From contig JAZSMZ010000076.1 of assembly GCA_045536155.1 (NCBI GenBank), positions 1 to 27,943 on the forward strand: a stretch of DNA of 27,943 nucleotides, given 5' to 3'. Position 1 is the stretch's first letter; each line of letters begins with the position of its first letter. The position numbers were made by a program, and so were the translations under genes. Positions 15,398 to 24,001 of this stretch are shown here, piece after piece. This stretch comes from JAZQNC01 sp045536155 (GTDB lineage: Bacteria; Bacillota; Clostridia; Oscillospirales; CAG-272). A model generated the notes under the pieces. The model did not search any database. It was not told the origin of the DNA and saw nothing but the letters and a program-made list of their open reading frames with translations.

Positions 15398-16774
15398 ATG
15401 GCAGAGCAGCACTCCTCGCCAAAACATATTCACTTTATCGGCATCGGCGGCATATCGATGTCATCGCTCGCCGCCATCTCGCAAAAGATTGGGATGAATA
15501 TTTCGGGCAGCGACCGCGCCGCATCTCCGCTGACCGAGCATCTGAGTGAGATGGGCATCAAGGTGTTCATCGGACAGTGCGAAAAAAATCTTGACGGTCT
15601 TCCCGACACCGCCACCGTTGTATACACCGCCGCGATAGCCCCCGAAAATCCCGAGCTTTCTTCAGCGCGCGAGCGCGGTCTTGTATGTATGACGCGAGCC
15701 GAATTTCTCGGCGAGCTGATGAAGCATTACGGCAAGCGGCTGGGAATTGCCGGTACCCACGGTAAAAGCACTACCACAGCCATGACTGCGCTGATCTGCG
15801 ACGCCGCCGACAGCGACCCTACCGTTGTCAACGGTGCGATAATGAGCGAATACGACAGCGCATACAAGGTGGGCAAACACGATTATTTCGTCTTTGAGGC
15901 CTGCGAATACACCGATTCATTCCTCTCCTTCTTCCCCACCACCGCGATCGTGACAAATGTCGATTTCGACCACGCCGACTATTTCCATTCGGATGCGCAG
16001 TACGCCGAATCCTTTGCAAAATACATCGCACTTGCAGAAATTGCCGTTGTAAACACCGATCTTGACAACGCTAAGGCATCGGTTGAAGGATACCGCGGCA
16101 AGCTGGTAACGGTATCTGCCGAAAACGATGCCGATTATACGGCCGAAAATATGGAATCGAGAGGCGGTTTTGCCTCCTTTGATATAGTAAGACGCGGCGA
16201 AAAGCTCACCCGTGTGAACCTGAACGTGCCCGGGCTTCACAACGTAAGCGATGCACTCTGTGCCGCGGCCGCCGCCATTGAGAACGGCATCTGCACCGAT
16301 GCCGTCAAACGCGGACTCGAGCATTTCCGCGGTATCAAGCGCCGAATCGAGTTTATCGCCGAAAAAGAGGGCATCAAGCTGTTTGACGACTATGCCCATC
16401 ATCCCGCCGAGATTATCGCCTCGCTCAGCGCCTTAAAGCCTCTCGGAAAGCGCCTTATCTGCATTTATCAGCCCCATTCGGTATCGCGTACCGCAGAGCT
16501 TTTCGACGATTTCACTGTCAGCTTCGGTGATGCCGATATTGTGATCTTCACTGACATATACGAAAACCTCGAGCACGACACGGGAGAGGCGGGCGTTACT
16601 TCGGCCGATCTTGCATCGAAGGTGGAAAACAGCATCTATATCGGCGATTTTGACGAAATCGCCGCTCACGTTAAAAACATCATGGCAGAGGGCGATGTTA
16701 TTGTCACGATGGGTGCCGGTAACGTGTTCAAAGTTGGTAACACTCTAAAAAATATCTTTTTCGGAGGTCGCTGA
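15398..16774 (+). CDS. murC: UDP-N-acetylmuramate--L-alanine ligase
   Basis: MurC adds L-alanine to UDP-MurNAc, the first peptide step of peptidoglycan precursor synthesis in the cytoplasm. The 458-residue protein has the Rossmann start HFIGIGGISMSSLA (residues 12-25), the ATP loop GTHGKSTTT (119-127), TNVDFDHADYF, and near residue 330 the conserved DDYAHHPAEI. Length and domain order are normal for MurC. The start ATG at 15398 is preceded by AGGCGG, at a rather long spacing of about 13 bases. Its stop overlaps the start of a 24-codon frame. The short transcription unit ends in a perfect terminator. Neighbouring spoVG and ispE are transcribed away from it or toward its end. Confidence 0.96.
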   Translation: MAEQHSSPKHIHFIGIGGISMSSLAAISQKIGMNISGSDRAASPLTEHLSEMGIKVFIGQCEKNLDGLPDTATVVYTAAIAPENPELSSARERGLVCMTRAEFLGELMKHYGKRLGIAGTHGKSTTTAMTALICDAADSDPTVVNGAIMSEYDSAYKVGKHDYFVFEACEYTDSFLSFFPTTAIVTNVDFDHADYFHSDAQYAESFAKYIALAEIAVVNTDLDNAKASVEGYRGKLVTVSAENDADYTAENMESRGGFASFDIVRRGEKLTRVNLNVPGLHNVSDALCAAAAAIENGICTDAVKRGLEHFRGIKRRIEFIAEKEGIKLFDDYAHHPAEIIASLSALKPLGKRLICIYQPHSVSRTAELFDDFTVSFGDADIVIFTDIYENLEHDTGEAGVTSADLASKVENSIYIGDFDEIAAHVKNIMAEGDVIVTMGAGNVFKVGNTLKNIFFGGR

Positions 16775-16848
16775 TGCAATATATCATTTATTTTGCCATT
16801 ATGGTCATGCTCGCAGTAATAGCTGTCAGAGCGGCATTGAAAAAATAA
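16774..16848 (+). CDS. Micropeptide, 24-residue single-span membrane peptide coupled to murC
   Basis: The frame encodes MQYIIYFAIMVMLAVIAV followed by RAALKK, which is one hydrophobic helix with a basic cytoplasmic end. Its ATG shares a base with the murC stop (TGATG), and a perfect GGAGG site lies six bases upstream (16763-16767), inside the murC end. A strong terminator starts four bases after its stop, so the transcript is shaped to include it. This ribosome binding site and placement argue for real translation. I recognise no family and assign no function; a role beside MurC or in the cell envelope is only suggested by position. Confidence 0.65.
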   Translation: MQYIIYFAIMVMLAVIAVRAALKK

Positions 16849-16851
16849 ATC

Positions 16852-16882
16852 AAAAAAAGTCTGTCACGTGACAGACTTTTTT
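16852..16882. terminator. Bidirectional terminator between murC unit and ispE
   Basis: The palindrome is seven A, GTCTGTC (16859-16865), ACGT, GACAGAC (16870-16876) and six T. It works symmetrically for both convergent genes. Confidence 0.95.
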
Positions 16883-16901
16883 AATACTGTTTTGCGATCT
16901 T

Positions 16902-17798
16902 TCAGTCATGCATTTCGCGGAATCCCGCATCGCGCTTGCCGAGGGGCTTGCACAAAAACGCGCGGAATCCGGCGGAAAGGAGATGTCCGTAGGCAGTCTT
17001 GGCCTTGGAGGGATCGTCAAATATGCCGTAAACTGCCGAACCCGAGCCGCTCATAGACGATGCAAGAGCGCCGTTTTCGTTGAGGATCTCCTTGATCTCC
17101 GATTCGTGGGGAGATACGGTTTCAAATGTATTGTAAAGATTAGCTGCGATCGCCTTGAGATCTTGCGCCTTTATCGCATCGGTAATGGTGTGAATATCGC
17201 GGATCTCACGATCGGGCATATCGTCTATACGGTGGTAGGCCCAACGGGTGGAAACACGTCCGTTACCTATTCCGATAACGATATCGCAATCGGGCATATC
17301 ATCAAGACGGGTAAGCTTTTCACCCACGCCCGATGCCAGGCAGGTGCCTCTCTTTAAGCAGAAGGAAACATCGGCGCCGATGTGTGCACAAAGGTTGCAC
17401 ATTTCGTCAACGGTAAAGCCGGTGCCGAAAAGCTTGTTGAGCGCGATGATGGTTGCGGCGGCATTGGTGCTTCCGCCAGCCAGACCTGCAGATATGGGAA
17501 TGAGCTTTGTTATGCGGATCGAAACGCCGCTTATGATGCCGGTTTCGGCAAAAAAGACGTTGGCCGCCTTATAAACTATATTTGTTTCATCGCAGGGGAG
17601 TCGGTCATCAGAGCAATAAAGCTCGATCGTGGGAGTTTGCTGACCAACCATAGTGGGCAGCTTTTCGATATCGATAGTATCGCCGAAGCTGACCGTCTGC
17701 ATTATGCTTTCAATATTGTGGTAGCCGTTGTCCATGATGCCGTGTACCTCTAAAAAGAGGTTGATCTTCGCGGGGGCAAATACGGTTATCCTGTTCAT
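16902..17798 (-). CDS. ispE: 4-diphosphocytidyl-2-C-methyl-D-erythritol kinase
   Basis: IspE phosphorylates CDP-ME in the non-mevalonate (MEP) isoprenoid pathway and belongs to the GHMP kinase family. The 298-residue product has APAKINLFLEV (8-18), the GHMP ATP loop PISAGLAGGSTNAAA (101-115), the catalytic D143 in GADVSF, and a C-terminal SMSGSGSAVYGIF motif. The start is the ATG at 17798, with AAGGA eight bases upstream; the in-frame ATG at 17807 overlaps that site. It has its own promoter and ends at the terminator shared with murC. Confidence 0.95.
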   Translation of the reverse strand: MNRITVFAPAKINLFLEVHGIMDNGYHNIESIMQTVSFGDTIDIEKLPTMVGQQTPTIELYCSDDRLPCDETNIVYKAANVFFAETGIISGVSIRITKLIPISAGLAGGSTNAAATIIALNKLFGTGFTVDEMCNLCAHIGADVSFCLKRGTCLASGVGEKLTRLDDMPDCDIVIGIGNGRVSTRWAYHRIDDMPDREIRDIHTITDAIKAQDLKAIAANLYNTFETVSPHESEIKEILNENGALASSMSGSGSAVYGIFDDPSKAKTAYGHLLSAGFRAFLCKPLGKRDAGFREMHD

Positions 17799-17840
17799 TT
17801 TGTCCATCCTTAAAAATTTTGATTTTAATTACTACTCAAT

Positions 17841-17869
17841 ATTTTAACGTGAAATTATTGGTCAGTCAA
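17841..17869 (-). promoter_or_regulatory. Promoter of ispE
   Basis: TTGACT (17864-17869), 17 bases, TAAAAT (17841-17846). The expected start is near 17834, about 37 bases ahead of the ispE ATG. Confidence 0.75.
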
Positions 17870-17907
17870 CATTATTATTGGAAATCATTTGTTAATTTCA
17901 TTCGGTT

Positions 17908-19065
17908 TTAATATCCCGCAAGGGAGCAAATTGCTATAAGCACCGCCAAAAAGCCGAAATTGAAGGCTGAAAAGAGAGCGATATACTTTTTCGTGCCTCC
18001 TTTGACGTGCGAAGTATATTCGCGGAAGGTGATAAGGCTTGCCAAAGAAGCAATCAGCGTGCCCGTGCCCCCGATGTTGACACCAACAAGGAGCGAGCGC
18101 CAGTTTTCGGTAAACTCGGAAAGCAGAATTGCGCTGGGCACGTTCGATATAAACTGGCAAGAAAGCGACGAATAAAGAAGGGTGTTCTTTTCGAGCATTG
18201 TCGACATCAGATTTGCAACTGCGGGAATGCGCGCCATATTGCCAGAAAACACAAAAAATGCCGTAAAGGTGCCGAGCAGTCCCCAGTCGACGTCGGCGAC
18301 AGCCTTTTTATCCAAAAGCAAAAGCGCGATCAGGATCACCGCCGTACCGATGGCATAAGGGATAACGCGGAAGACTAGCGCGATTGAGAGTGCAAAAAGG
18401 ATGATATATTCTGCAGTGCGTGCCTTTGGGAGAGATTTGTTCGCAGGCGAAAGGATAGCCACCTTCTCTCGCGGCAAAAACAGGCAGCATACGGTGATAA
18501 GCGCAACAGCAACGGCAAAAGGCAGAAGCATCGCACTCATAAAATCGGAGGTGGGAATATTAAAATGCGAATAAAGGTAGAGATTTTGCGGGTTGCCGAA
18601 GGGGGTAAGCATTCCGCCGAGGTTGGCGGAAATATTCTGCATTATGAAAACGAAGGCCATGTATTTTTCGTTGCCCGTCGACTTTAATACGAAATATCCG
18701 AGAGGCAGGAAGGTGATAAGCGCCATATCGTTTGCAATAAGCATTGAGCCGATAAATGTTATGTATACAAGTGCAAGCACGGCAAGACGCAGATTTCCGC
18801 AAAGCATGACTATCCGCTCGGCAAGGATGCCAAAAAAGCTGATATTGCGAAGCGCGTCGACTACCGCCAGAGTACAAAGCAAACAGCAAAGCGTCTTGAA
18901 ATCGAAATAGGAAAGATACTTTGCATCGGGAGGCACGATCACAGAGGTGACAGCCGCCAGGAAAAGTGCAATGCAAAAAACGGTATTATTTTTTATAAAA
19001 TCGCTCAGGTGTGAGAAAATATTGATATGATGTCTTCTCGTATGTCGGAGCGCCGAAACATTCAT
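17908..19065 (-). CDS. ArsB/NhaD/SLC13-superfamily anion permease
   Basis: This 385-residue membrane protein has about eleven hydrophobic segments and belongs to the ion-transporter superfamily that includes ArsB, NhaD and SLC13/CitMHS. Two pseudo-repeat hairpin motifs are visible: NISANLGGMLTPFGNPQNLYLY (residues about 145-166) in the first half and SNVPSAILLSEF, with NIGGTGTLIASLAS, in the second (about 310-347). The conserved TPFGNPQNL loop is characteristic. The substrate cannot be read from the sequence; arsenite, dicarboxylate or sodium/proton exchange are all possible. No arsR or arsC is nearby. The ATG at 19065 has AAGGGA eight bases upstream. The promoter region carries two inverted TTGTGT/ACACAA repeats, which suggests specific regulation. 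It is divergent from the cysK operon. Confidence 0.82.
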   Translation of the reverse strand: MNVSALRHTRRHHINIFSHLSDFIKNNTVFCIALFLAAVTSVIVPPDAKYLSYFDFKTLCCLLCTLAVVDALRNISFFGILAERIVMLCGNLRLAVLALVYITFIGSMLIANDMALITFLPLGYFVLKSTGNEKYMAFVFIMQNISANLGGMLTPFGNPQNLYLYSHFNIPTSDFMSAMLLPFAVAVALITVCCLFLPREKVAILSPANKSLPKARTAEYIILFALSIALVFRVIPYAIGTAVILIALLLLDKKAVADVDWGLLGTFTAFFVFSGNMARIPAVANLMSTMLEKNTLLYSSLSCQFISNVPSAILLSEFTENWRSLLVGVNIGGTGTLIASLASLITFREYTSHVKGGTKKYIALFSAFNFGFLAVLIAICSLAGY

Positions 19066-19093
19066 TGTGCAATCCCTTAAAAATCATAAAGAT

Positions 19094-19114
19094 ATTGTGT
19101 GCATTTTACACAAT
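19094..19114. promoter_or_regulatory. Operator-like inverted repeat in the permease leader
   Basis: ATTGTGT, seven bases, ACACAAT form a perfect 7-base inverted repeat. It begins about four bases after the expected transcription start of the permease gene, where a repressor could block elongation. Confidence 0.45.
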
Positions 19115-19124
19115 CCGAGGAAAA

Positions 19125-19169
19125 ATTATAGCATAAAACTTTGTTGTGTACAATATTCATTTCACACAA
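19125..19169 (-). promoter_or_regulatory. Promoter of the permease gene with an overlapping inverted repeat
   Basis: TTGTAC (19148-19153), 17 bases, TATAAT (19125-19130) with an extended TGC. A second TTGTGT (19144-19149) with ACACAA (19164-19169) overlaps the -35, and its half-sites match those of the repeat at 19094-19114. Confidence 0.75.
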
Positions 19170-19215
19170 AAATATACCATACAAAATGCATTTTTTACAC
19201 GTTGAAATCATAATC

Positions 19216-19244
19216 TTGACAACAACTTTTTCAAATGCTATAAT
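19216..19244 (+). promoter_or_regulatory. Consensus promoter of the cysK-ribF-radA-phosphoesterase operon
   Basis: TTGACA (19216-19221), 17 bases, TATAAT (19239-19244) with an extended TGC. Both hexamers are perfect. The leader to cysK is about 50 bases; I see no T-box or riboswitch in it. Confidence 0.92.
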
Positions 19245-19301
19245 CAAATCATATAAATATGTAAAAAGATGCTTTTTCAGCACCGAAAGGATATATCCGC
19301 A

Positions 19302-20234
19302 ATGTCAAGAATATACACCTCGGCCGATCAGCTTATCGGTCACACCCCCCTGCTTCGGTTGACAAATATCGAAAAAGAGCTTTCGCTCAAATGTGAGATG
19401 ATCGCAAAGCTTGAATATCTCAATCCCGCGGGATCGGTAAAGGATCGCGCCGCTCTTTATATGATCGACGACGCAGAAAAGAGCGGACGTCTCAAAGCAG
19501 GATCGACCATAATCGAGCCCACGTCGGGAAATACGGGAATCGGACTATGCGCGGTGGCGGCGGCAAGAGGATACCGTGCTATCATCGTCATGCCCGACAG
19601 CATGTCGCTTGAGCGTCAGCTGACCATGAAGGCCTACGGTGCCGAGCTTGTTCTGACAGACGGAAAGCTCGGCATGAAGGGAGCTATCGAAAAGGCAGAA
19701 CAGCTCGCCAAAACAATCCCCGATGCGATCATTGCCGGACAGTTTTCAAATCCCGCCAATGCAAAGGCTCACTTTGAGACCACCGGACCCGAAATATACG
19801 AAGACACCGACGGTGAAATTGACATTTTCGTTGCCGGAGTGGGCACGGGCGGAACTATCACAGGCTGCGGTCAGTATCTGAAAAAGCAGAATGAAAATAT
19901 AAAAATCGTGGCTGTTGAGCCCGAATCCTCCCCTTATCTTTCAAAAGGAGAAAGCGGTGCTCACGGAATTCAGGGCATCGGTGCAGGATTTGTTCCCGAA
20001 GTGCTCGACGCAAAAATTTACGACGAGATCGTCACCGTAAGCGACGACGATGCATACCGTTTCGGACGCCTTTTGGCGAAAAAAGAGGGTATCATGGTGG
20101 GAATTTCGTCGGGCGCGGCTCTGTCGGCAGCCGTAAAGCTGGCATTGCGCGAGGAAAACAAGGGCAAAAAGATCGTTGTACTTCTCCCCGATACAGGCGA
20201 CAGATATCTTTCAACAAAGCTTTTTAACGAATAA
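19302..20234 (+). CDS. cysK: Cysteine synthase (O-acetylserine sulfhydrylase)
   Basis: CysK makes cysteine from O-acetylserine and sulfide using pyridoxal phosphate. The 310-residue protein has the PLP lysine K47 in NPAGSVKDRAALYM, the substrate loop PTSGNTGIGL (73-82), the phosphate-binding GVGTGGTITG, and the C-terminal GISSGAALSAA motif. I chose the ATG at 19302 because the conserved N-terminus (SADQLIGHTPLLRL) starts just after it; an in-frame upstream ATG adds an unusual 11 residues. AAAGGA lies about 10 bases upstream. It heads an operon with ribF 14 bases behind. Its product, cysteine, is the substrate of the NifS encoded at 27685. Confidence 0.95.
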   Translation: MSRIYTSADQLIGHTPLLRLTNIEKELSLKCEMIAKLEYLNPAGSVKDRAALYMIDDAEKSGRLKAGSTIIEPTSGNTGIGLCAVAAARGYRAIIVMPDSMSLERQLTMKAYGAELVLTDGKLGMKGAIEKAEQLAKTIPDAIIAGQFSNPANAKAHFETTGPEIYEDTDGEIDIFVAGVGTGGTITGCGQYLKKQNENIKIVAVEPESSPYLSKGESGAHGIQGIGAGFVPEVLDAKIYDEIVTVSDDDAYRFGRLLAKKEGIMVGISSGAALSAAVKLALREENKGKKIVVLLPDTGDRYLSTKLFNE

Positions 20235-20248
20235 TTTTTGAAGACGAA

Positions 20249-21151
20249 ATGAAAATAATCAAACTAAACGCAAAAACAGACACCCCGTCCCTTCCCCTGT
20301 CGGCGGCTCTCGGATATTTCGACGGAGTGCACCTCGGGCATCGCGCCGTTATTGAAAAGGCGGTTGAATTTGCCCGACAAAACGGCATACAAAGCTGTGT
20401 GTGGACCATTGATTATCTGCCCAAAAAGGGCGGAGATATATGCTCCGCCGAAGAAAAGGCACGTCTGATCGGCTCTCTCGGCGTAGACTACATCATATCC
20501 GAAAACTTTGACGACATCCGCTCCCTCTCTCCCGAAAGCTTCGTTTTTGACAAGCTTATCGGCAATCTCGGCATCGTTCACACCTTCTCGGGTCACAATT
20601 TCGCCTTCGGTCAAAACGGAAAAGGCGACAGCGATACTCTTTGCCGACTTATGAAGGAACGAGGCTTCGGTGCAACGGTGGTCGGCGACGTCAGCGAGGG
20701 CGGCGAGCTTGTAAGCTCGCGCGCGATACGCGCCGCGCTTACCGAGGGAAATATCGAAAAGGCGATATCCATGCTCGGTCACAGCTATTCGATCGGCGGA
20801 CGTGTCATACGCGGCCGACAGATCGGCACGAAGATGGGCATGCCCACCGTCAACATCGAATACAGCGAAAGCGGAATCCCCCTGCCCGAGGGCGTGTATG
20901 CCAGCGAAATCGAGATCGGCGGAAAAACGTACCGCTCGATTTCCAATTTTGGCGCAAATCCCACCGTTTGTGACAACGGACAACTAAGGCTTGAAACGCA
21001 CATTCTTGCCGACGTCGGCGAGCTTTACGGCGAATATGCGCGGGTAAACTTGCTCACCTTCATGCGCCGCGAGCACAAATTTGAGAATATAGACGCGCTT
21101 CGTTCGCAAATAGAAAAGGACGTCAAAGCGCGATACGAAATGGATATTTAA
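20249..21151 (+). CDS. ribF: Bifunctional riboflavin kinase / FAD synthetase
   Basis: RibF converts riboflavin to FMN and then FAD. The N-terminal nucleotidyltransferase half has GYFDGVHLGHR (22-32), FSGHNFAFGQNGKGD and SSRAIRAAL. The C-terminal kinase half has GRVIRGRQIGTKMGMPTVNI, then SISNFGANPTV and the acidic LETHILAD strand. At 300 residues it has normal length. The ribosome binding site is weak (GAAG) and the gene starts 14 bases after cysK, so coupled translation is likely. It continues into radA, 22 bases downstream. Confidence 0.95.
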   Translation: MKIIKLNAKTDTPSLPLSAALGYFDGVHLGHRAVIEKAVEFARQNGIQSCVWTIDYLPKKGGDICSAEEKARLIGSLGVDYIISENFDDIRSLSPESFVFDKLIGNLGIVHTFSGHNFAFGQNGKGDSDTLCRLMKERGFGATVVGDVSEGGELVSSRAIRAALTEGNIEKAISMLGHSYSIGGRVIRGRQIGTKMGMPTVNIEYSESGIPLPEGVYASEIEIGGKTYRSISNFGANPTVCDNGQLRLETHILADVGELYGEYARVNLLTFMRREHKFENIDALRSQIEKDVKARYEMDI

Positions 21152-21173
21152 ATCATCCTTTGAGGGAACAAAT

Positions 21174-22565
21174 ATGAAAAGCAAAACTATTTTCGTATGC
21201 ACCGAATGCGACTACCAAAGTGCAAAATGGTTGGGACGATGCCCCTCCTGCCAATCGTGGAACACGATGGAGGAGCAGATAATCGAAGAGCCGGCAAAAA
21301 AGTCATCCCGCGGCGCAGTAAGAGAAGGCATGATAATCAGCGAGAGCCGTGCGATTCCCTACAACAGCGTGGGGATTCCCGAATACATCCGCACAAAGAC
21401 CGGCATCGGCGAACTCGACCGTGTGCTCGGCGGAGGAGTTGTGTCGGGCTCGGTAGTTCTTCTTGCAGGTGAGCCCGGTATAGGAAAATCCACTCTGCTC
21501 ATGCAGCTTTCGGGCGCGGTATCGGATGAGGGAAAACGCCGTGTGCTCTACGTTTCGGGCGAGGAATCGCAGGGACAGCTGAAGCTGCGCGCCGAAAGAC
21601 TCGGCATCGACGGAGACGGTCTTTACATGCTCACCGATCCCGACGTCGATGTGATCCTCCGCGAAATCGATGAGATAAAGCCCTCGATAGTCATCGCCGA
21701 CTCGGTACAGACTCTGTCGGACAGCCGCCTTCAGTCATCAGCAGGAAGCGTTACACAGATCCGCGAAAGCACCGCGCGGCTTATTGCCAAGGCGAAGGCA
21801 GACAATATATCCATGCTCCTTGTCGGTCATATCAACAAGGAGGGCTCGATCGCGGGCCCCAAGGTGCTTGAGCACATGGTCGATGCCGTGCTCTATTTTG
21901 AGGGCGAGAGGAGATTTGCCCACCGCATCGTGCGTGCGGTGAAAAACCGATTCGGCTCAACAAACGAGATCGGCGTCTTCGAAATGACGTCAAGTGGGCT
22001 GAACGAAGTGCCGAATCCATCCGAAATGCTCCTTTCCGACCGTCCCGAGGGAGTGTCTGGCACCTGCGCCGTAGCGATCATGGAGGGCAGCCGTCCTATC
22101 ATCGCCGAGCTTCAGGCACTTACATCTCAAACCGTTTTCCCTTCTCCCCGACGCACCTCAAACGGCTTTGATTACAACCGCCTTTATCTTCTTCTTGCCG
22201 TACTTGAAAAGCGGCTCGGATTGCGCTTTTCAAACAATGATATATACATGAACGTCATCGGCGGACTGCACATCGACGAGCCGGCATCAGACATGGCGGC
22301 GGCGATGGCGCTGATATCGACCATACTTGATGTTCCCGTACCCGACGACCTGATCGCCGTAGGCGAGATAGGACTGGCAGGCGAATGCCGCGCCGTAAGT
22401 GACATCGAAATGAGAGTGGGCGAAGCCGAGAGGTTGGGCTTTAAGCGCATTGTTTTGCCCAAACGCTCTGCGTCGAAAATCAAGAACGCAAAGATAGAGC
22501 TTGTTCCGGTTTCAAGCGTATATGAAATGGTCAAGCATTTTTCCAAGCACAAAAAAGATACATAA
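21174..22565 (+). CDS. radA: DNA repair protein RadA
   Basis: RadA (Sms) is a RecA-like ATPase that promotes branch migration in homologous recombination. The 463-residue protein has the N-terminal zinc ribbon CTECDYQSAKWLGRCPSC (C9, C12, C23, C26), Walker A GEPGIGKST (99-107), the RadA-specific KNRFG motif (257-261), and a C-terminal Lon-protease-like domain (about 320-455) with GGLHIDEPASDMAAAMAL. GAGGGA lies seven bases before the ATG. It is the third gene of the cysK operon. Confidence 0.97.
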   Translation: MKSKTIFVCTECDYQSAKWLGRCPSCQSWNTMEEQIIEEPAKKSSRGAVREGMIISESRAIPYNSVGIPEYIRTKTGIGELDRVLGGGVVSGSVVLLAGEPGIGKSTLLMQLSGAVSDEGKRRVLYVSGEESQGQLKLRAERLGIDGDGLYMLTDPDVDVILREIDEIKPSIVIADSVQTLSDSRLQSSAGSVTQIRESTARLIAKAKADNISMLLVGHINKEGSIAGPKVLEHMVDAVLYFEGERRFAHRIVRAVKNRFGSTNEIGVFEMTSSGLNEVPNPSEMLLSDRPEGVSGTCAVAIMEGSRPIIAELQALTSQTVFPSPRRTSNGFDYNRLYLLLAVLEKRLGLRFSNNDIYMNVIGGLHIDEPASDMAAAMALISTILDVPVPDDLIAVGEIGLAGECRAVSDIEMRVGEAERLGFKRIVLPKRSASKIKNAKIELVPVSSVYEMVKHFSKHKKDT

Positions 22566-22574
22566 AATAATTAA

Positions 22575-23408
22575 ATGAAACGTATGAAAATTGCAATACT
22601 CGTAATATCGGTCATCGCCTTCGTAATTTTACTGATATTTGCCCTGGACGTACGTCTTTTGACGAGATTCTATACGATCGAAAGCAGTAAAATATCCTCA
22701 AAAGTGCGCATCGCTCTCGTCACCGATCTGCATTCATGCTCCTACGGGGATAATCAACGCACCCTTGTCGATGCCATCGATGCCCAGTCGCCCAACGTCG
22801 TTCTGCTGGGCGGCGATATTTTCGACGACCGCATAAAGGACAACGGCACCGAGCTGTTTTTAAAAGCGATCGGAGGTAAATATCCCTGCTATTACGTCGC
22901 CGGCAATCATGAATATTACTGCGGCAAAATCTACTTCGAAGAGAAAATGGCAATGCTCCGAAAATACGGTGTTGAGATCATAACGGGCAAAGCAGTCGAG
23001 CTTTATATCAACGGCGAATACATAAACTTATGCGGTGCCGACGATCCAGATTCGTTTGACCTTGTCTCTCCTGACGATTTTGAAAAGCAGTTTCCCAAGA
23101 TGTCAAAAATCGCCGAAAACGGGTATTTTGCTCTGCTTCTTTCCCATCGTCCCGAGTATTTTGATGTCTATGCATCATACGATTTTGATCTTGTCCTCTG
23201 CGGACACGCGCACGGCGGTCAATGGCGGATACCTTACCTGCTCAACGGACTTTTTGCGCCTCACCAAGGACTTTTTCCTGCCTATGCCGGCGGTTTGTAT
23301 GAAAAAAGCGGCACAACGATGATCGTCAGCCGCGGACTTGCTCGCGAAACGACGACAGTACCCCGAATATTCAACCGTCCCGAGCTTGTTATAGTGGATA
23401 TCACATAA
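22575..23408 (+). CDS. Membrane-anchored metallophosphoesterase (YkuE-like)
   Basis: The 277-residue protein has one N-terminal membrane helix (residues 4-25) and then a calcineurin-like phosphoesterase domain. The metal-binding motifs are complete: D51 and H53 in VTDLHS, GGD (79-81), GNHEYY (110-115), H191 in SHRPEYF, and GHAHGGQW (210-217). Related proteins (YkuE, YaeI) act on lipid or phosphodiester substrates at the membrane; the actual substrate is unknown. It begins nine bases after radA with no visible ribosome binding site, so translation is probably coupled; the ATG at 22584 is an alternative start. It ends the operon, and a terminator follows. Confidence 0.9.
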   Translation: MKRMKIAILVISVIAFVILLIFALDVRLLTRFYTIESSKISSKVRIALVTDLHSCSYGDNQRTLVDAIDAQSPNVVLLGGDIFDDRIKDNGTELFLKAIGGKYPCYYVAGNHEYYCGKIYFEEKMAMLRKYGVEIITGKAVELYINGEYINLCGADDPDSFDLVSPDDFEKQFPKMSKIAENGYFALLLSHRPEYFDVYASYDFDLVLCGHAHGGQWRIPYLLNGLFAPHQGLFPAYAGGLYEKSGTTMIVSRGLARETTTVPRIFNRPELVIVDIT

Positions 23409-23438
23409 TATCGTGAAAAAAATATTGGCTTATACAAT

Positions 23439-23473
23439 AAAAAAGAGCCGCTGTAAAACAGCAGCTCTTTTTT
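23439..23473. terminator. Bidirectional terminator between the phosphoesterase gene and rplL
   Basis: A-run plus GAGCCGCTGT (up to 23454) pairs with ACAGCAGCTC plus a T-run (23458-23473), with one mismatch and a 3-base loop. Runs of A and T on both sides let it serve both convergent genes. Confidence 0.92.
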
Positions 23474-23490
23474 ATACGTTTTTTCCGAAA

Positions 23491-23865
23491 TTACTTAATT
23501 TCTACAGATGCGCCAGCTTCTTCGAGCTTCTTCTTCATCTCTTCAGCATCTTCCTTGGAAGCGCCTTCCTTAACGGTCTTAGGAGCGGACTCTACGAGTT
23601 CCTTAGCATCCTTAAGGCCGAGACCGGTGAGCTCACGAACAGCCTTGATAACGTCGAGCTTCTTGTCGCCGAAGCTTACGAGAACAACGTCAAATTCGGT
23701 CTTTTCTTCAGCAGCGGGAGCAGCCGCACCAGCAGCAGCGGGAGCAGCAACTGCAACAGCAGATACGCCAAATTCTTCTTCGAGAGCCTTTACGAGATCA
23801 GCAAGCTCGAGGATGGATAATGCTTTGATTTCTTCAAGAATAGCAGTGGTCTTTTCGGTAGCCAT
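23491..23865 (-). CDS. rplL: Ribosomal protein L7/L12
   Basis: This is the stalk protein of the 50S subunit, which recruits and stimulates translation GTPases. The 124-residue protein has the N-terminal dimer helix pair (LSILELADLVKALEEEFGVS), a flexible Ala-rich hinge (AVAAPAAAGAAAPAAEE), and the C-terminal factor-binding domain with KLDVIKAVRELTGLGLKDAK and EEMKKKLEEAGASVEIK. GGAGG lies nine bases before the ATG. It follows rplJ by 136 bases, a gap with two small GC-rich hairpins (GCGGC/GCCGC and GCCC/GGGC) that may set the higher L7/L12 dosage. Confidence 0.98.
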   Translation of the reverse strand: MATEKTTAILEEIKALSILELADLVKALEEEFGVSAVAVAAPAAAGAAAPAAEEKTEFDVVLVSFGDKKLDVIKAVRELTGLGLKDAKELVESAPKTVKEGASKEDAEEMKKKLEEAGASVEIK

Positions 23866-24001
23866 TTTTTAAATCCTCCGTAAATAAATCTTTTTTGTTT
23901 TCGCCCTGTCGGGCTTTTGTTTTATGCGGCCTTTTCATGCCGCTTCTGTTTTGCGCCGCAAATTATAATTGAGCGCGGTTTGAACAATTTGCTCGGGCAA
24001 A

